A stretch of 62,122 nucleotides of DNA from an uncultured Bacteroidales bacterium (GCA_946403215.1 CAMIZG010000006.1:1-62122); one strand, 5' to 3'. Counted from the first letter of the stretch, positions 42,901-52,998 are shown. Notes: generated by a model from the letters alone, not told the origin. Numbers and translations are program-made.

Positions 42901-44298
42901 ATGAAACGAACAGTAATCATCGATGCCTTGAAGAGTACCGCAATCGGCGAACTTATACATGTATGCGGCTGGGTGCGTTCGCGCCGCGGCAACAAGAATG
43001 TATCATTCATCGCCCTAAATGACGGTTCAACCATCAAGAACATCCAGATAGTAGCCGACCTGACAAAGTTCAGCGAGGAGCAACTCAAACCCATAACGAC
43101 TGGTGCGTGCATCAGTGCAACCGGTCTTCTGGTTGCCAGCCAAGGTGCCGGTCAGTCGGTGGAAATACAGTTGACAGACTTCGAGGTGTTCGGAACAGCT
43201 GACCCGGAGAAATATCCACTGCAGAAGAAAGGTCTGAGCATGGAGTTCCTGCGCACGATTGCACACTTGCGCCCACGCACCAACACGTTTGGAGCTGTGT
43301 TCCGCATCCGTCATAACATGGCGATGGCTATCCATACGTACTTCCATGAGCATGGCTACTTCTACTTCCACACACCGCTGATTACAGCCTCCGATTGCGA
43401 GGGTGCAGGGCAGATGTTCCAAGTTACCACAAAGAATCTGCACAACCTCAAAAAAGATGAGAATGGGCAGATAGATTACTCTGACGACTTCTTCGGACGC
43501 TCCGCCGCACTTACTGTAAGCGGACAATTGGAGGGTGAGTTGGGTGCAATGGCACTTGGAAAGATATATACGTTCGGTCCTACGTTCCGCGCAGAGAACA
43601 GCAATACGCCACGGCACCTGGCAGAGTTCTGGATGATTGAGCCGGAGGTGGCATTCATCGACAAGGACGAACTGATGGATCTGGAGGAGGACTTCATCAA
43701 GTACTGCGTTCGCTGGGCATTGGACAACTGCATGGATGACCTGGAGTTCCTCAACCAGTTTGTGGACAAAGGTCTGATTGAACGTCTGCGCTCTGTTATT
43801 GATACGGAGTTCGTTCGCCTACCCTACACCGAGGGAATCAATATCCTTCAGGAAGCTGTCAAGAACGGCAAGAAGTTCGAGTTCCCGTGCCAATGGGGCG
43901 ACGACCTGAGTTCAGAGCACGAGCGTTATTTGGTTGAGCAACACTTCGGCAAACCGGTGATCATGACTGACTACCCGCGTGACATCAAGGCCTTCTACAT
44001 GAAGATCAATGAAGACGGAAAGACCGTACAAGGTACTGACGTACTATTCCCGCAGATTGGCGAGATCATCGGTGGTAGTGTTCGCGAGGCAGACTTCGAC
44101 AAACTCAACGCAGAGATTGACCGTCGTCAGATACCAATGAAGGATATGTGGTGGTATCTGGATACACGCCGCTTCGGTGCTGCGCCGCATGCAGGCTTCG
44201 GATTAGGATTTGAGCGACTGATGCTATTTGTTACCGGCATGCAGAATATCCGCGACGTAATACCCTTCCCCCGTACGCCTAAGAACGCCGAGTTTTAA
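42901..44298 (+). CDS. asnS: Asparaginyl-tRNA synthetase
   Basis: Class II synthetase that charges tRNA-Asn; 465 aa. The N-terminal OB-fold anticodon-binding domain is followed by motif 2 ([20 protein letters not shown]) and motif 3 ([15 protein letters not shown]). AsnRS-like features include [20 protein letters not shown]. Direct charging suggests that this organism does not depend on amidation of Asp-tRNA-Asn. Separated from dnaB by 72 bp with no recognised promoter. Confidence 0.97.
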   Translation: MKRTVIIDALKSTAIGELIHVCGWVRSRRGNKNVSFIALNDGSTIKNIQIVADLTKFSEEQLKPITTGACISATGLLVASQGAGQSVEIQLTDFEVFGTADPEKYPLQKKGLSMEFLRTIAHLRPRTNTFGAVFRIRHNMAMAIHTYFHEHGYFYFHTPLITASDCEGAGQMFQVTTKNLHNLKKDENGQIDYSDDFFGRSAALTVSGQLEGELGAMALGKIYTFGPTFRAENSNTPRHLAEFWMIEPEVAFIDKDELMDLEEDFIKYCVRWALDNCMDDLEFLNQFVDKGLIERLRSVIDTEFVRLPYTEGINILQEAVKNGKKFEFPCQWGDDLSSEHERYLVEQHFGKPVIMTDYPRDIKAFYMKINEDGKTVQGTDVLFPQIGEIIGGSVREADFDKLNAEIDRRQIPMKDMWWYLDTRRFGAAPHAGFGLGFERLMLFVTGMQNIRDVIPFPRTPKNAEF

Positions 44299-44372
44299 GC
44301 GACTGCAATCTTTATTAATCGCAAACAACTAACAGGAATATACAAATAACTAATTATATATTCTCAAATCAC

Positions 44373-47300
44373 ATGAAAAAAACACTTTTCTTCCTGCTCG
44401 CCCTATTAGGTGCTTCATTAAGCATCTCGGCTCAGCAGACCTCGCCGATGACTGAAGCGCACTCATCGACGACACGATTGGTAGGAAAGATTATCAATGA
44501 GGATGGAGAACCAATCACCAATGGTGCCATCGTCACTCTGGGTAATCAAAACATCTCTACCACAGCCAACGATCGAGGAGAGTTCACACTCTCATATCTG
44601 GAGCCAATGGATGAAGAAGTAATCATCGAGGCTCGCGGCTTTATCTCCAACATTGTGATGGTTCAACTCATATCGGGTCAAACCAACGACATGGGCGCCA
44701 TTACGCTGTACACCGATCTTGCTCGTGAAGCACAAGAAGAAGTGCTACTGAACCTGGTTGAAGCTGATCTGAACGATGATGAAGGTAAATCACAATCCGT
44801 ATCATCAGCATCCAGCGCAAGTCAGGATGTATTCAACACTACAACCAGTTTCGCTTGGTCAACAGGTCGTTACCGCAACCGTGGCTATGAGAACTACTAC
44901 GAGAAGAACTACATCAATGGTTTGGCATTCAACACAGCCGAGCGTGGTACATTCAACTTTTCGTCGATGGGCGGCTTGAACGATGCTTCGCGTAACAAAG
45001 ACGTGGTGAACGGCATCGAGGCTTCAAACTTCACATTTGGTGGCATCGGCAACTCCACCAACTACCTGATGGATGCATCTCGTTATGCACAGGGTTGGAA
45101 AGTAGGTGTAGCCGGTACCAACCGTCAGTACAAAGGTCGTGTTAACGCTACTTACGCCAGTGGTCCACTGAACAATGGCTGGTCGTTTATCGCCCAGATC
45201 GCATGGCGCTACTCCCCCTACATCAACACCAAGGGAATCATTGGTGAAGGTATTGCCTATAATTCAGGCGGTTACTTCCTGTCAGCACAGAAAGACTGGC
45301 AGAACGGTCATCGTCTGTCACTCATCACCTTCGGTGCTCCCACCGAGCGTGGTCAGTCAGGCGCTGTAACGCAAGAGGTATATGACCTTACTGGTTCCAT
45401 CAACTACAACCCCTATTGGGGCTATTGCGGAGGTAAGGTGCGCAACTCACGTATCGTTCGTTCTTACGACCCGACAGCTATCGTTTCCTACGAGTGGCAG
45501 ATTGACCCGCAGCAGCGTCTCCGCGCAGCTGTAGGCTACCACTACGCATGGTACTCCAACTCGGCACTCACATTCTACAACGCGCCTGATCCCCGTCCGG
45601 ATTACTACCGCAACCTGCCTTCATTCCTCTATGACGGACAACTCGATGCCAATGGCCAGCTCATCGTTCATGACAACACCAGCCAGCACAATCCTCTCGG
45701 AAAGGAGAACCCCGACGGCTCTATCGCTGAACTGTCATATAACGGCAATGTGGTAGGTCACTCAATGGATATGGAAACCTATAAGACGCTTACCGATCTG
45801 TGGAAAGCTCGCGATAACAAGACCACCCAGATCGATTGGGACGGCTTGTACGCAGCCAACCAAGCCAGCAACAAGAGCGGAAAGTCATCTGCATCCTATA
45901 TGCAGGAGCGCCGCCACAATGATATCCAGGAGGCTATCATCAATGTCAACTATATCAACTCGAAGTTCAACCATCTAAAGATCACTGCCGGTCTGGACGC
46001 CAAGTATGCACAAGGCATCCACTACAAGACGGTTGACGATCTGCTCGGAGGAAAACAGTGGATTGACGTTGACCCGTTTGCTGAACGAGACATCAAGGAT
46101 TTGGCTACGAACATCGGCCTCACACAGGAAGGTATCGAGAACGTTAAGCAGAACGACATCTTCCACCACAACCAGGCTAAGAAAGAGGGCGACCGCTTTG
46201 GCTACAACTACTACATGAACATGATCCAAGCCAATGTATGGGCGCAGAACGAGTGGAACTTCAATGAATTCGACGTTTACTACGCTCTCAAGATCGCTTA
46301 CTCTTCGATGCAACGTTCGACTACAATGGTGAATGGTCGTGCATGGTATCTGGCCACCCTCAACCCCGACAATGCTGAGAAGTATCTCGGTAAGAGCGCA
46401 AGCAGTATACTTGCCGGTAAAGAGCAGTCTCTATACATGGGCTTGTCGCATGAGTTCATTGATCCGGCATTCAAACTAGGCTTCACCTACAAGATCAACG
46501 GCCGCAACCGACTCAAGTTCAATGCCATCGCACAGACCGAGGCTCCGCTGGCGCGCGATGCTTATGTTTCTTCGCGTGTGCATGATCGCGTAATTGATCC
46601 TATCTATACGCACGATAAAGCAAAGAACCTCAAGGATTACTACGCTGCGTCACAGAAGATTGTTGGTGGTGACCTGACATACGATTTCAATTTCCCGATT
46701 GTTCGTGGTCGTATTACAGCGTTCTACACGCAATTCTTCAACGGCTCGGAGATGAACGGCTACTATGATGATCAGGCTCGTACCTTCGTCAACCAAACGC
46801 TCACCGGTATCAACCGCGTTCACCGTGGTATAGAGGCTGCTGCTGCCGTTAAACTCGGCACATACTTCACCCTGACCGGTGCAGTAAACGCTGCTGACTA
46901 CCGCTACACATCCAATGCCAACTCCATCACTTCAGCTGAGAACGGCATGGCTGTATGCTCAAGAATGGACGGCACCAGCATCTACGAGGTTACCGACTCC
47001 GTTTACATGAAAGGTCTGCACGTAGCCAATGGCCCGCAACTGACTGCTTCACTCAAGTTGTCGTTCTTCCACTCCAAGATGTGGTTTGCCGACATCACCT
47101 GCACCTACTACGATCGCAATTACCTGGACATCGCGCCCTCGCGCCGCATGAAGAGTCTGTACACCGGCAAGATGGAGGACGGCACGCCGGTCAACGGCTC
47201 GTATCGCATGGTTAGCAGTGGCGTTGACCAGAATTACATCAATGCCGTGCTGCTTAACGATGCAGGTGAGATGATCCTTGACAAGTTTGGCACTCCGCAA

Positions 47301-47633
47301 CTTGCCTACCCATACAACCAGGTGGCATGCCAAGAGTCGTTGGTTAGCTCGAATGTTTGGAATCGGTTCATCTTCGACGCCAGCGTAGGTAAACTGATCT
47401 ACCTGCCTAATCGTCAGCAGATTTCAATCAACCTGTCTGTAACGAACTTCACCAACAACACCAAGTTCAAGACCGGTGGCTATCAGCAAGCACGTCTTGC
47501 ACGTGGTAACTTGCAAGGCAAGACCGAACAAGAAGGCAACTCCGTATTGATGCCAAATGCTTGGAAGTTCCCGTCGAAGTACTACTACGCTTGGGGAGCA
47601 AACTTCTATTTGAGCCTGACGTATAAGTTCTAA
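44373..47633 (+). CDS. TonB-dependent outer-membrane receptor with CarboxypepD_reg-like domain
   Basis: 1086 aa. Signal peptide MKKTLFFLLALLGASLSISA. Residues about 35-115 are a carboxypeptidase-regulatory-like fold (LVGKIINEDGEPITNGAIVT) typical of Bacteroidetes receptors. Plug-like sequence follows (YINGLAFNTAERGTFNFSSM), then a long beta-barrel ending in WGANFYLSLTYKF with terminal Phe. No clear TonB box was found. Tight linkage to a DUF5689 lipoprotein 55 bp downstream suggests a receptor and surface-lipoprotein pair of the SusC/SusD kind in layout, though the lipoprotein is not SusD. Ligand unknown. Confidence 0.85.
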   Translation: MKKTLFFLLALLGASLSISAQQTSPMTEAHSSTTRLVGKIINEDGEPITNGAIVTLGNQNISTTANDRGEFTLSYLEPMDEEVIIEARGFISNIVMVQLISGQTNDMGAITLYTDLAREAQEEVLLNLVEADLNDDEGKSQSVSSASSASQDVFNTTTSFAWSTGRYRNRGYENYYEKNYINGLAFNTAERGTFNFSSMGGLNDASRNKDVVNGIEASNFTFGGIGNSTNYLMDASRYAQGWKVGVAGTNRQYKGRVNATYASGPLNNGWSFIAQIAWRYSPYINTKGIIGEGIAYNSGGYFLSAQKDWQNGHRLSLITFGAPTERGQSGAVTQEVYDLTGSINYNPYWGYCGGKVRNSRIVRSYDPTAIVSYEWQIDPQQRLRAAVGYHYAWYSNSALTFYNAPDPRPDYYRNLPSFLYDGQLDANGQLIVHDNTSQHNPLGKENPDGSIAELSYNGNVVGHSMDMETYKTLTDLWKARDNKTTQIDWDGLYAANQASNKSGKSSASYMQERRHNDIQEAIINVNYINSKFNHLKITAGLDAKYAQGIHYKTVDDLLGGKQWIDVDPFAERDIKDLATNIGLTQEGIENVKQNDIFHHNQAKKEGDRFGYNYYMNMIQANVWAQNEWNFNEFDVYYALKIAYSSMQRSTTMVNGRAWYLATLNPDNAEKYLGKSASSILAGKEQSLYMGLSHEFIDPAFKLGFTYKINGRNRLKFNAIAQTEAPLARDAYVSSRVHDRVIDPIYTHDKAKNLKDYYAASQKIVGGDLTYDFNFPIVRGRITAFYTQFFNGSEMNGYYDDQARTFVNQTLTGINRVHRGIEAAAAVKLGTYFTLTGAVNAADYRYTSNANSITSAENGMAVCSRMDGTSIYEVTDSVYMKGLHVANGPQLTASLKLSFFHSKMWFADITCTYYDRNYLDIAPSRRMKSLYTGKMEDGTPVNGSYRMVSSGVDQNYINAVLLNDAGEMILDKFGTPQLAYPYNQVACQESLVSSNVWNRFIFDASVGKLIYLPNRQQISINLSVTNFTNNTKFKTGGYQQARLARGNLQGKTEQEGNSVLMPNAWKFPSKYYYAWGANFYLSLTYKF

Positions 47634-47688
47634 TCCGAACATGTTATACGAGAACTTCTAACATTCACACATCTAAATCAATCAGAAT

Positions 47689-48831
47689 ATGAAAGCATTT
47701 AAATATCTTAGCATAGCACTACTTGCAGCCGCAATGACGGCATGTAAGTATGACGTTAAGCCGGAGTCGCTCTACCTAAGCGAACAGCAAGTAGAACAAC
47801 AAGTAGCTGACGGACAGATCTATCATATCAATGATTTCTTGGACAAGTTTATGACCGAGGAAGGCAATTATCTGTCCGATACGTCCTTGTATCGTTCTCG
47901 TGCTACAAACGGCGATGGTATATACCTCTTCTCCATCGATACCCTCCCCTCTTCCGGTCCCGGCATATACATCCGAGGACGCGTATCAACGGATGACTTT
48001 GGAGGTAACTTCTACAAGGCGCTGGTTATTCAGGAGATTGTCGATGGCAAGCAGCAGAACCTGCGCCTGTCAATTGACATGGGCTCTGCATCAGGTATGT
48101 TCCCACGCGGACAAGAGTTGCTCATCCGCTGCAATGGTCTGGCTATTGGCCGTTACTCCAACCAGCCGCAACTCTGCGTTCCCTCGTACAACAACAACAC
48201 CAATTCTCAAAACGCTGAGCAGAAGGTGGGCTGGACTCCAGGACGTATTCCTTCGCCTATCTGCCGCAAGCAGTTTATGCACGTCGGCACACCCGACGAG
48301 AGTAAGTTGCAGTACGACAAAGTAACTATCGCAGAGTGCATCGCCAACTACAAGGACATCGTGGCTGCTCGCAAGGTGGACGGACGATTGGTTGTTATTG
48401 AGAACATATGGTTCAACGGCAAATGCTATGACAATGGTGAACTCAAGGACTGCGTTCACTACAATCCAGCCGACAACACCGGCAACCCGGAAGTGGCAAA
48501 TAGCTTAGCCGATGTTTTTGCTCCTACTACCAACAACATTGGTTATCCTCAAACCCGCTGCATCACCGATGCTTCCGGCAAGTGTTTATCGGTATCCTCA
48601 TCCGAGTACGCCAAGTATGCACACTACTACATCCCCTATGAGAACGTTAATGGTTCTATCGTCTATGGCACCTACAAAGGTTCCATCCGCGGAGTACTCG
48701 GCTACTATATGGATAATGCCGGTAAAGTGCCGGGCCAAAGCAACTGGGCTATCACTATCTGCGACCTGGGCGACCTAGACCTGAAGAAAGGCGACGGAAT
48801 AAAGTGGGTACCTGAAGAATGGGTAAAGTAA
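47689..48831 (+). CDS. DUF5689 domain lipoprotein
   Basis: 380 aa. The signal peptide ends in a lipobox (MTAC; Cys about residue 19). Residues about 45-260 look like DUF5689 (IYHINDFLDKFMTEEGNYL; GIYIRGRVSTDDFGGNFYKALVIQE; QELLIRCNGLAIGRYSNQPQL), an OB-like fold domain found on Bacteroidetes surface lipoproteins. The C-terminal part (GSIRGVLGYYMDNAGKVPG) is related. It is the partner gene of the TonB-dependent receptor, so it probably sits on the outer membrane and takes part in ligand capture. DUF5689 has no assigned substrate that I know of. Confidence 0.85.
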   Translation: MKAFKYLSIALLAAAMTACKYDVKPESLYLSEQQVEQQVADGQIYHINDFLDKFMTEEGNYLSDTSLYRSRATNGDGIYLFSIDTLPSSGPGIYIRGRVSTDDFGGNFYKALVIQEIVDGKQQNLRLSIDMGSASGMFPRGQELLIRCNGLAIGRYSNQPQLCVPSYNNNTNSQNAEQKVGWTPGRIPSPICRKQFMHVGTPDESKLQYDKVTIAECIANYKDIVAARKVDGRLVVIENIWFNGKCYDNGELKDCVHYNPADNTGNPEVANSLADVFAPTTNNIGYPQTRCITDASGKCLSVSSSEYAKYAHYYIPYENVNGSIVYGTYKGSIRGVLGYYMDNAGKVPGQSNWAITICDLGDLDLKKGDGIKWVPEEWVK

Positions 48832-48835
48832 GCAA

Positions 48836-49315
48836 ATGAGTTACTTGGATATAATCATAGCGCTACCGGTCATCTACGGTATTATACGTGGAGTGATGCG
48901 TGGTGTCGTTATGGAGGTTTTTGCTATCGTTGGCATAATCCTTGGCATTGTTGTGGCAAGGATTTATGCCGGCGATGCAGCCGCCTGGTTACAACAACTC
49001 AGCCTGTGGGACATCCAACTGCTGCAACCTATCGCAGCATTTGTCATATTTCTGATTGTAGCCTTGTTGTGCAGACTGCTGGCACAAGCATTAACCAAAC
49101 TGTTCAAACTCATCTCATTGGGCTGGATCAATCGCTTGGTGGGCGGACTATTCGGTGCCGCCAAGTGGATGATTATCCTTGCCGTTATCATCACTTGCGT
49201 CGATATGCTGGACGGAGTCTTGCACTTTATCAAGCCCGAACTCAAAGACAATTCCGTGCTCTACCCTCACGCCCTTCAACTCACGCAATGGTTAAAATCA
49301 ATGATAATTCGATAA
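48836..49315 (+). CDS. CvpA family membrane protein
   Basis: 159 aa with about four membrane segments (LDIIIALPVIYGIIRGVMRG; FAIVGIILGIVVARIYAG; PIAAFVIFLIVALLCRLLAQ; MIILAVIITCVDMLDGVLHF). The N-terminal pattern DIIIALPVIYGIIRGVMRGVV and the amphipathic loop with ISLGWINRLVGGLFGA match CvpA/colicin V production proteins. Function in Bacteroidetes is unclear. It starts 4 bp after the DUF5689 gene. Confidence 0.85.
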   Translation: MSYLDIIIALPVIYGIIRGVMRGVVMEVFAIVGIILGIVVARIYAGDAAAWLQQLSLWDIQLLQPIAAFVIFLIVALLCRLLAQALTKLFKLISLGWINRLVGGLFGAAKWMIILAVIITCVDMLDGVLHFIKPELKDNSVLYPHALQLTQWLKSMIIR

Positions 49316-49327
49316 ACCTGATCATTT

Positions 49328-49984
49328 ATGGAAAAATTTACACCCCAACAGGCTCTTGACTACATCTACGCCTCCGGGCACACACAAGGCTTACCCAGTC
49401 GATATGAGGCACAAGCGATGTTGCCGGACATAAACGCACATTTCAAGATTGGTGTGCGTCAGTCGAGCATCAAGATTATCAACGGACAGAAAGTGATGGC
49501 TTTCATCACGCCTAAATACGTCAGCATTGAGGATATGCTTGCCTACCTGCGCAACCGCCAGGCAGGGGCTACAGCCGAGGAGGTACATGAGATTGTCCTT
49601 GAACAAGACAACGAGCCCAACCCCATCCTGCGTATTCTGCGCCATGCTGTTTTCCACGTCAATCCTTCCGCTACAGGTACGCTCGAGGAGGCTATCGTCA
49701 AGGCTGTCAACCATTGCATTTCCTCACGTACACTTGAACCCAGCAAGGAGAAACTGCAAGTGCACATTGCCGGTTCATCCGATGATGTAACGTTTGGATT
49801 CGTTATCAAGGAGCGCCCCAAGGCAGAGGCGTTCACTATTCCGTTCTGCATCCAGCGTAACGCCAATACAATGGGTAGTTCGGCTGTCACATATACCGGC
49901 AGATTACTCACTCCGCTGCAGATGAATAACGTAGCATCTATCGGCCAGTGCCTGACCGAAGTGATACGCTACGTCAAGGAGTAA
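49328..49984 (+). CDS. Uncharacterised 218-aa protein
   Basis: 218 aa, no signal peptide or membrane segment, so probably cytoplasmic. I do not recognise the family. It begins MEKFTPQQALDYIYASGH and has a middle stretch GATAEEVHEIVLEQDNEPNP followed by ILRILRHAVFHVNPSATGTL. The composition is that of an ordinary folded protein. Codon use matches its neighbours. It starts 12 bp after the CvpA-like gene and ends the plus-strand unit before a terminator. Confidence 0.7.
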   Translation: MEKFTPQQALDYIYASGHTQGLPSRYEAQAMLPDINAHFKIGVRQSSIKIINGQKVMAFITPKYVSIEDMLAYLRNRQAGATAEEVHEIVLEQDNEPNPILRILRHAVFHVNPSATGTLEEAIVKAVNHCISSRTLEPSKEKLQVHIAGSSDDVTFGFVIKERPKAEAFTIPFCIQRNANTMGSSAVTYTGRLLTPLQMNNVASIGQCLTEVIRYVKE

Positions 49985-50002
49985 CATCGGATAATCAATA
50001 AC

Positions 50003-50028
50003 AAAGGCGACACTTGCGTGCCGCCTTT
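50003..50028. terminator. Bidirectional intrinsic terminator between the unknown gene and nrdG
   Basis: AAAGGCG (50003-50009) pairs with CGCCTTT (50022-50028); inside, CAC and GTG add three base pairs around a TTGC loop, with one mismatch between. T-rich sequence follows on the plus side (ATTGT). It lies between two convergent genes. Confidence 0.75.
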
Positions 50029-50044
50029 ATTGTATCTGCGCCCA

Positions 50045-50521
50045 TCAGCGCCAGAACACATCCGTTATATCGTGCAGTTCTTCATGCCCCGCGTATTCCC
50101 CGTCCGTTATATGCTCCACACGATAGAAACGCTGATTGGTCGTTCGCGACTTCAAGCCGCCTAGGGCTTCCACATAGGGGCCAACCTTCACATAGTCAAA
50201 ATGCTTGAGTTGCAGATCAGTAGGCAACTGCTTGAACCCTGTGTACCAACATGTCTTTATACCTTGTTGTTGCACCCACTGCGCCAGACTCTCTACCTCA
50301 TGATAGTCCCTATCCCCCCCTTGTATGCTCACGCAGGTCAGGTACGGATAACGCTCTAGCAAACATGCTAGCCAATCCTTGGTCAGCACCTCGCCCACAG
50401 GTTGCCACAAGTAACTGCTGTGGCAACCCGGGCAATGATGCGGACAGTCGGATATATTCAGGGCCAACGTCGTCTCGTCGGGCACTTCCTGGAATACTAT
50501 ATCGTAATCGGCGACAAGCAT
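50045..50521 (-). CDS. nrdG: Anaerobic ribonucleotide reductase activating protein
   Basis: Radical-SAM enzyme that puts the glycyl radical on NrdD; 158 aa. The iron-sulphur cysteines are in CPHHCPGCHSSYLW (near residues 27-40), the CX3CX2C form of NrdG. Downstream are TCVSIQGGDRDYHEVESLA and KTCWYTGFKQLP, typical of small radical-SAM activases. It follows nrdD by 20 bp, so both are on one transcript. Confidence 0.95.
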   Translation of the reverse strand: MLVADYDIVFQEVPDETTLALNISDCPHHCPGCHSSYLWQPVGEVLTKDWLACLLERYPYLTCVSIQGGDRDYHEVESLAQWVQQQGIKTCWYTGFKQLPTDLQLKHFDYVKVGPYVEALGGLKSRTTNQRFYRVEHITDGEYAGHEELHDITDVFWR

Positions 50522-50541
50522 GGGCTATCACGTATCGGATC

Positions 50542-52644
50542 TCACACGGCCTGACCGAGTTTGCTCTGATTAGCGTAGTAGCGACGTGCTGCCTCACGCT
50601 GACGTGCCTCGCTGAAGTTACTGATGCGCTTCAGGTAACCGATAATTCGCGTCAGGTAATCCAGATCAGTGCTGCCGCACTCCGGGCACGCCTTCAAGTA
50701 ACGCTTGTCGATATGGCCGCACTTGTTGCACACTGTATTGGGGATGTTGAACGTGAAGTAGTTCGTACCCTCTTGTGCAGCTACACGCAGCAGGTTGCGG
50801 TACTGGGCTTGTGACAAGTGCTCCTCCAGGTTGCAATGCAGAGCCGATCCACCGGTCAGGTGCTCCACATAACGACGGCCGTGTAACTTGAACTTATCCA
50901 TCACGTTCAGACTCTCGTCCTCTACTACATAGAAGTAACTGTTATAGCACTCGCGAGGTACTACATAGCCGTCCTCCTTATCCCACTTGGCATGCTTTAC
51001 GCCTACGTTCTCTGCCGGAATCATCTCGCAGTTGAACATCACATCTTTCGTGCGGTATTCCTTGTTCTTCTTCTCGATGATGCCAAGTACTTCTTGTACA
51101 TAGTGGGCATAATCATCGTTATCGGTAATCTTTATTCCCAGGAACTCAGCACCTTCCACCAGTCCGTTTACGCCGATGGTCAGATACTGACGACTAAGGT
51201 TAACAAAGCCCGAGTCGAACAAGGGCAACATGCCTTGTTTCTGCAACTCATGCAAGTTAGCATCATAAGCCAACTGCACCTTGTGCATCAAGTCAACCAC
51301 CTGCTCAATATAATCTTGATAAGCAATGCCTTGACGAACTGCGTACTGGATAGCGCGGTTCAGATTGATTGTCAGCACGCTCTTCGAGCCTGTACTTACG
51401 CCACCAGCGCCCAGCGTATAGCTAAAGCCGTTGTCCGTGATCTCGTTTCTAAGGCGGCAGCAGCTGGCCAGCGAGTCAGCACTATCGCTCATGTATGTGA
51501 AGAACGAGTGTCCCTCGGCATACATCTGAGCCGTGAAGTCAGCATATTCCTTGTCCTTCACATCGCCATTCTCGCTCAGCAAGGCCATCGTCTCTACGGG
51601 GAACGTCAGCACGGCACGTGTACGCTCCTGGTTGAACCAACGCATAAAGCGCTTCTGCAACCAGTTCAGACTGTCCCAGTGAGGCTTCTCGCCATCCGGA
51701 AAACGGAAGTCGCCAAAGATCGACTCAAAGTAATAGCGGTCGTAGTACGATATGTTCCAGAACACCGACTGATAGTTACGTGCTCCGGCAGGCTGGTTGA
51801 TCGAATATACAACTTGCTGGAAGCAATCGGTCAGAATCTTGTCGATCGTACGGTTCTTCAGGCTCAGCTCTACCACTTCATCAGCACGTTTGTAGTAATC
51901 CTCGCCGTACTCTTTTTCGCAGAAGTAGTTCATGTACATAAGGAACTCGGGCGTAGCGCACGCGCCTGAAAGCATCGAACTAACCATGAACACCATGTTC
52001 ACAAATCCGCCACAGAATGCCTTCAGGTTCGTCGGTGCCACTGCATTACCGCCAATGGCTTTCGTGCCTTCCAACAGCCAAGGATACATCGTTACCGATG
52101 CACAATAGTTGGCTAGCGAGGTCTCATCATTCTTGTACAGTACGTGCGTGTTCAGCAAGTTGATGTACTTGTCGGCTACCTCCTTGCCAAACATCTTCTC
52201 AATGCGGTTGGTCAGCAAGCGACGGTTCAGACGGATATAGTTGCTCTTAGGCAGCTCGCCAATCAACGTCGCAATGTTCTTCTTCTCCACATTGGCGTTT
52301 GCGTCATACTTACTACCGGTGGCTGCGTTCGAGGCGGAGCAATAGTCAATCAGGAAGTTTAGTTTCTCCAGCGTCTCACGATCCTCCGAGTGCTTGTAGC
52401 GATACACCATGTAATTCTTCGCTACCTGGAAGTAACCCTCTGCCATCAGAGCAACCTCTACCTGGTTCTGAATATCCTCCACACCCATGCCACTGCGAAC
52501 GCGTAAGTGTGATAGTACTGCGGTCAACGTCTCCTCTGTGGCAAACGTTCCCGATGCAATAAATGCCTTGCTGATGGCATCCTTGATTTTGTCGATAGAA
52601 AAGAGCACTTCTTTTCCGTCACGTTTAACAATTTTTGTTTCCAT
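50542..52644 (-). CDS. nrdD: Anaerobic (class III) ribonucleoside-triphosphate reductase
   Basis: Glycyl-radical enzyme making deoxynucleotides without oxygen; 700 aa from the ATG at 52644 (METKIVKRDGKEVLFSIDK). The N-terminal ATP-cone (about residues 3-90) is the allosteric domain. The C-terminal zinc site has CNKCGHIDKRYLKACPECGS, and the glycyl radical site is in LTRIIGYLKRISNFSEA, which keeps the glycine. The transcript starts about 230 nt upstream with a structured leader. nrdG follows. Confidence 0.96.
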   Translation of the reverse strand: METKIVKRDGKEVLFSIDKIKDAISKAFIASGTFATEETLTAVLSHLRVRSGMGVEDIQNQVEVALMAEGYFQVAKNYMVYRYKHSEDRETLEKLNFLIDYCSASNAATGSKYDANANVEKKNIATLIGELPKSNYIRLNRRLLTNRIEKMFGKEVADKYINLLNTHVLYKNDETSLANYCASVTMYPWLLEGTKAIGGNAVAPTNLKAFCGGFVNMVFMVSSMLSGACATPEFLMYMNYFCEKEYGEDYYKRADEVVELSLKNRTIDKILTDCFQQVVYSINQPAGARNYQSVFWNISYYDRYYFESIFGDFRFPDGEKPHWDSLNWLQKRFMRWFNQERTRAVLTFPVETMALLSENGDVKDKEYADFTAQMYAEGHSFFTYMSDSADSLASCCRLRNEITDNGFSYTLGAGGVSTGSKSVLTINLNRAIQYAVRQGIAYQDYIEQVVDLMHKVQLAYDANLHELQKQGMLPLFDSGFVNLSRQYLTIGVNGLVEGAEFLGIKITDNDDYAHYVQEVLGIIEKKNKEYRTKDVMFNCEMIPAENVGVKHAKWDKEDGYVVPRECYNSYFYVVEDESLNVMDKFKLHGRRYVEHLTGGSALHCNLEEHLSQAQYRNLLRVAAQEGTNYFTFNIPNTVCNKCGHIDKRYLKACPECGSTDLDYLTRIIGYLKRISNFSEARQREAARRYYANQSKLGQAV

Positions 52645-52878
52645 TATTACTTTATTATATTTCCTCTGCCCCAACGTAGGGCACATTTCATTTTCGACAC
52701 ACTTAACGTCTCTCGCTCAGCCAATTCTTTCCCAAAACTGACAACTTTCGACATCTCGCCACAGTACAAAGTTTTCCTTTTTGGACAACTTTTGCACCTA
52801 GGTAAAATAGGCTTTTTGCTTATAATCAAGCAATTATGTTAAATTTTCGGGAAACTTTTGAATTTTTCTCACGAAATC
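52645..52878 (-). promoter_or_regulatory. Long structured nrdD leader with hairpins and a small upstream ORF
   Basis: About 230 nt of transcript before nrdD. Two hairpins are visible on the minus strand: TTGCTT-GATTAT-AAGCAA (52831-52814) and a longer stem GTGCAAAAGTT / AACTTTGTAC with inner TCC/GGA and an AAAAA loop (52797-52764). Another short stem is TGCCC-TACGTTG-GGGCA near 52670-52686. A small ORF ends at 52647, two bases before the nrdD ATG (35 aa from the ATG at 52754, 60 aa from a TTG at 52829); the longer form has a CKSCPKRKTLYC stretch. Unproven; it could be a regulatory leader. Confidence 0.45.
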
Positions 52879-52883
52879 GATTG

Positions 52884-52914
52884 CAAAAATACAACAATTT
52901 TGTGACATTTGCAA
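52884..52914 (-). promoter_or_regulatory. Promoter of nrdD-nrdG
   Basis: On the minus strand: TTGC (52914-52911), 19 nt, TATTTTTG (52891-52884). The start codon is about 235 nt downstream, the longest leader in the window. Confidence 0.82.
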
Positions 52915-52998
52915 ATTTTCGAAAAGAAAAATTTTAGAAATATTTTTTTGTCATATAGAGACACTAAAATCACACCTTTTTTTGAACTGATTGCTCAA

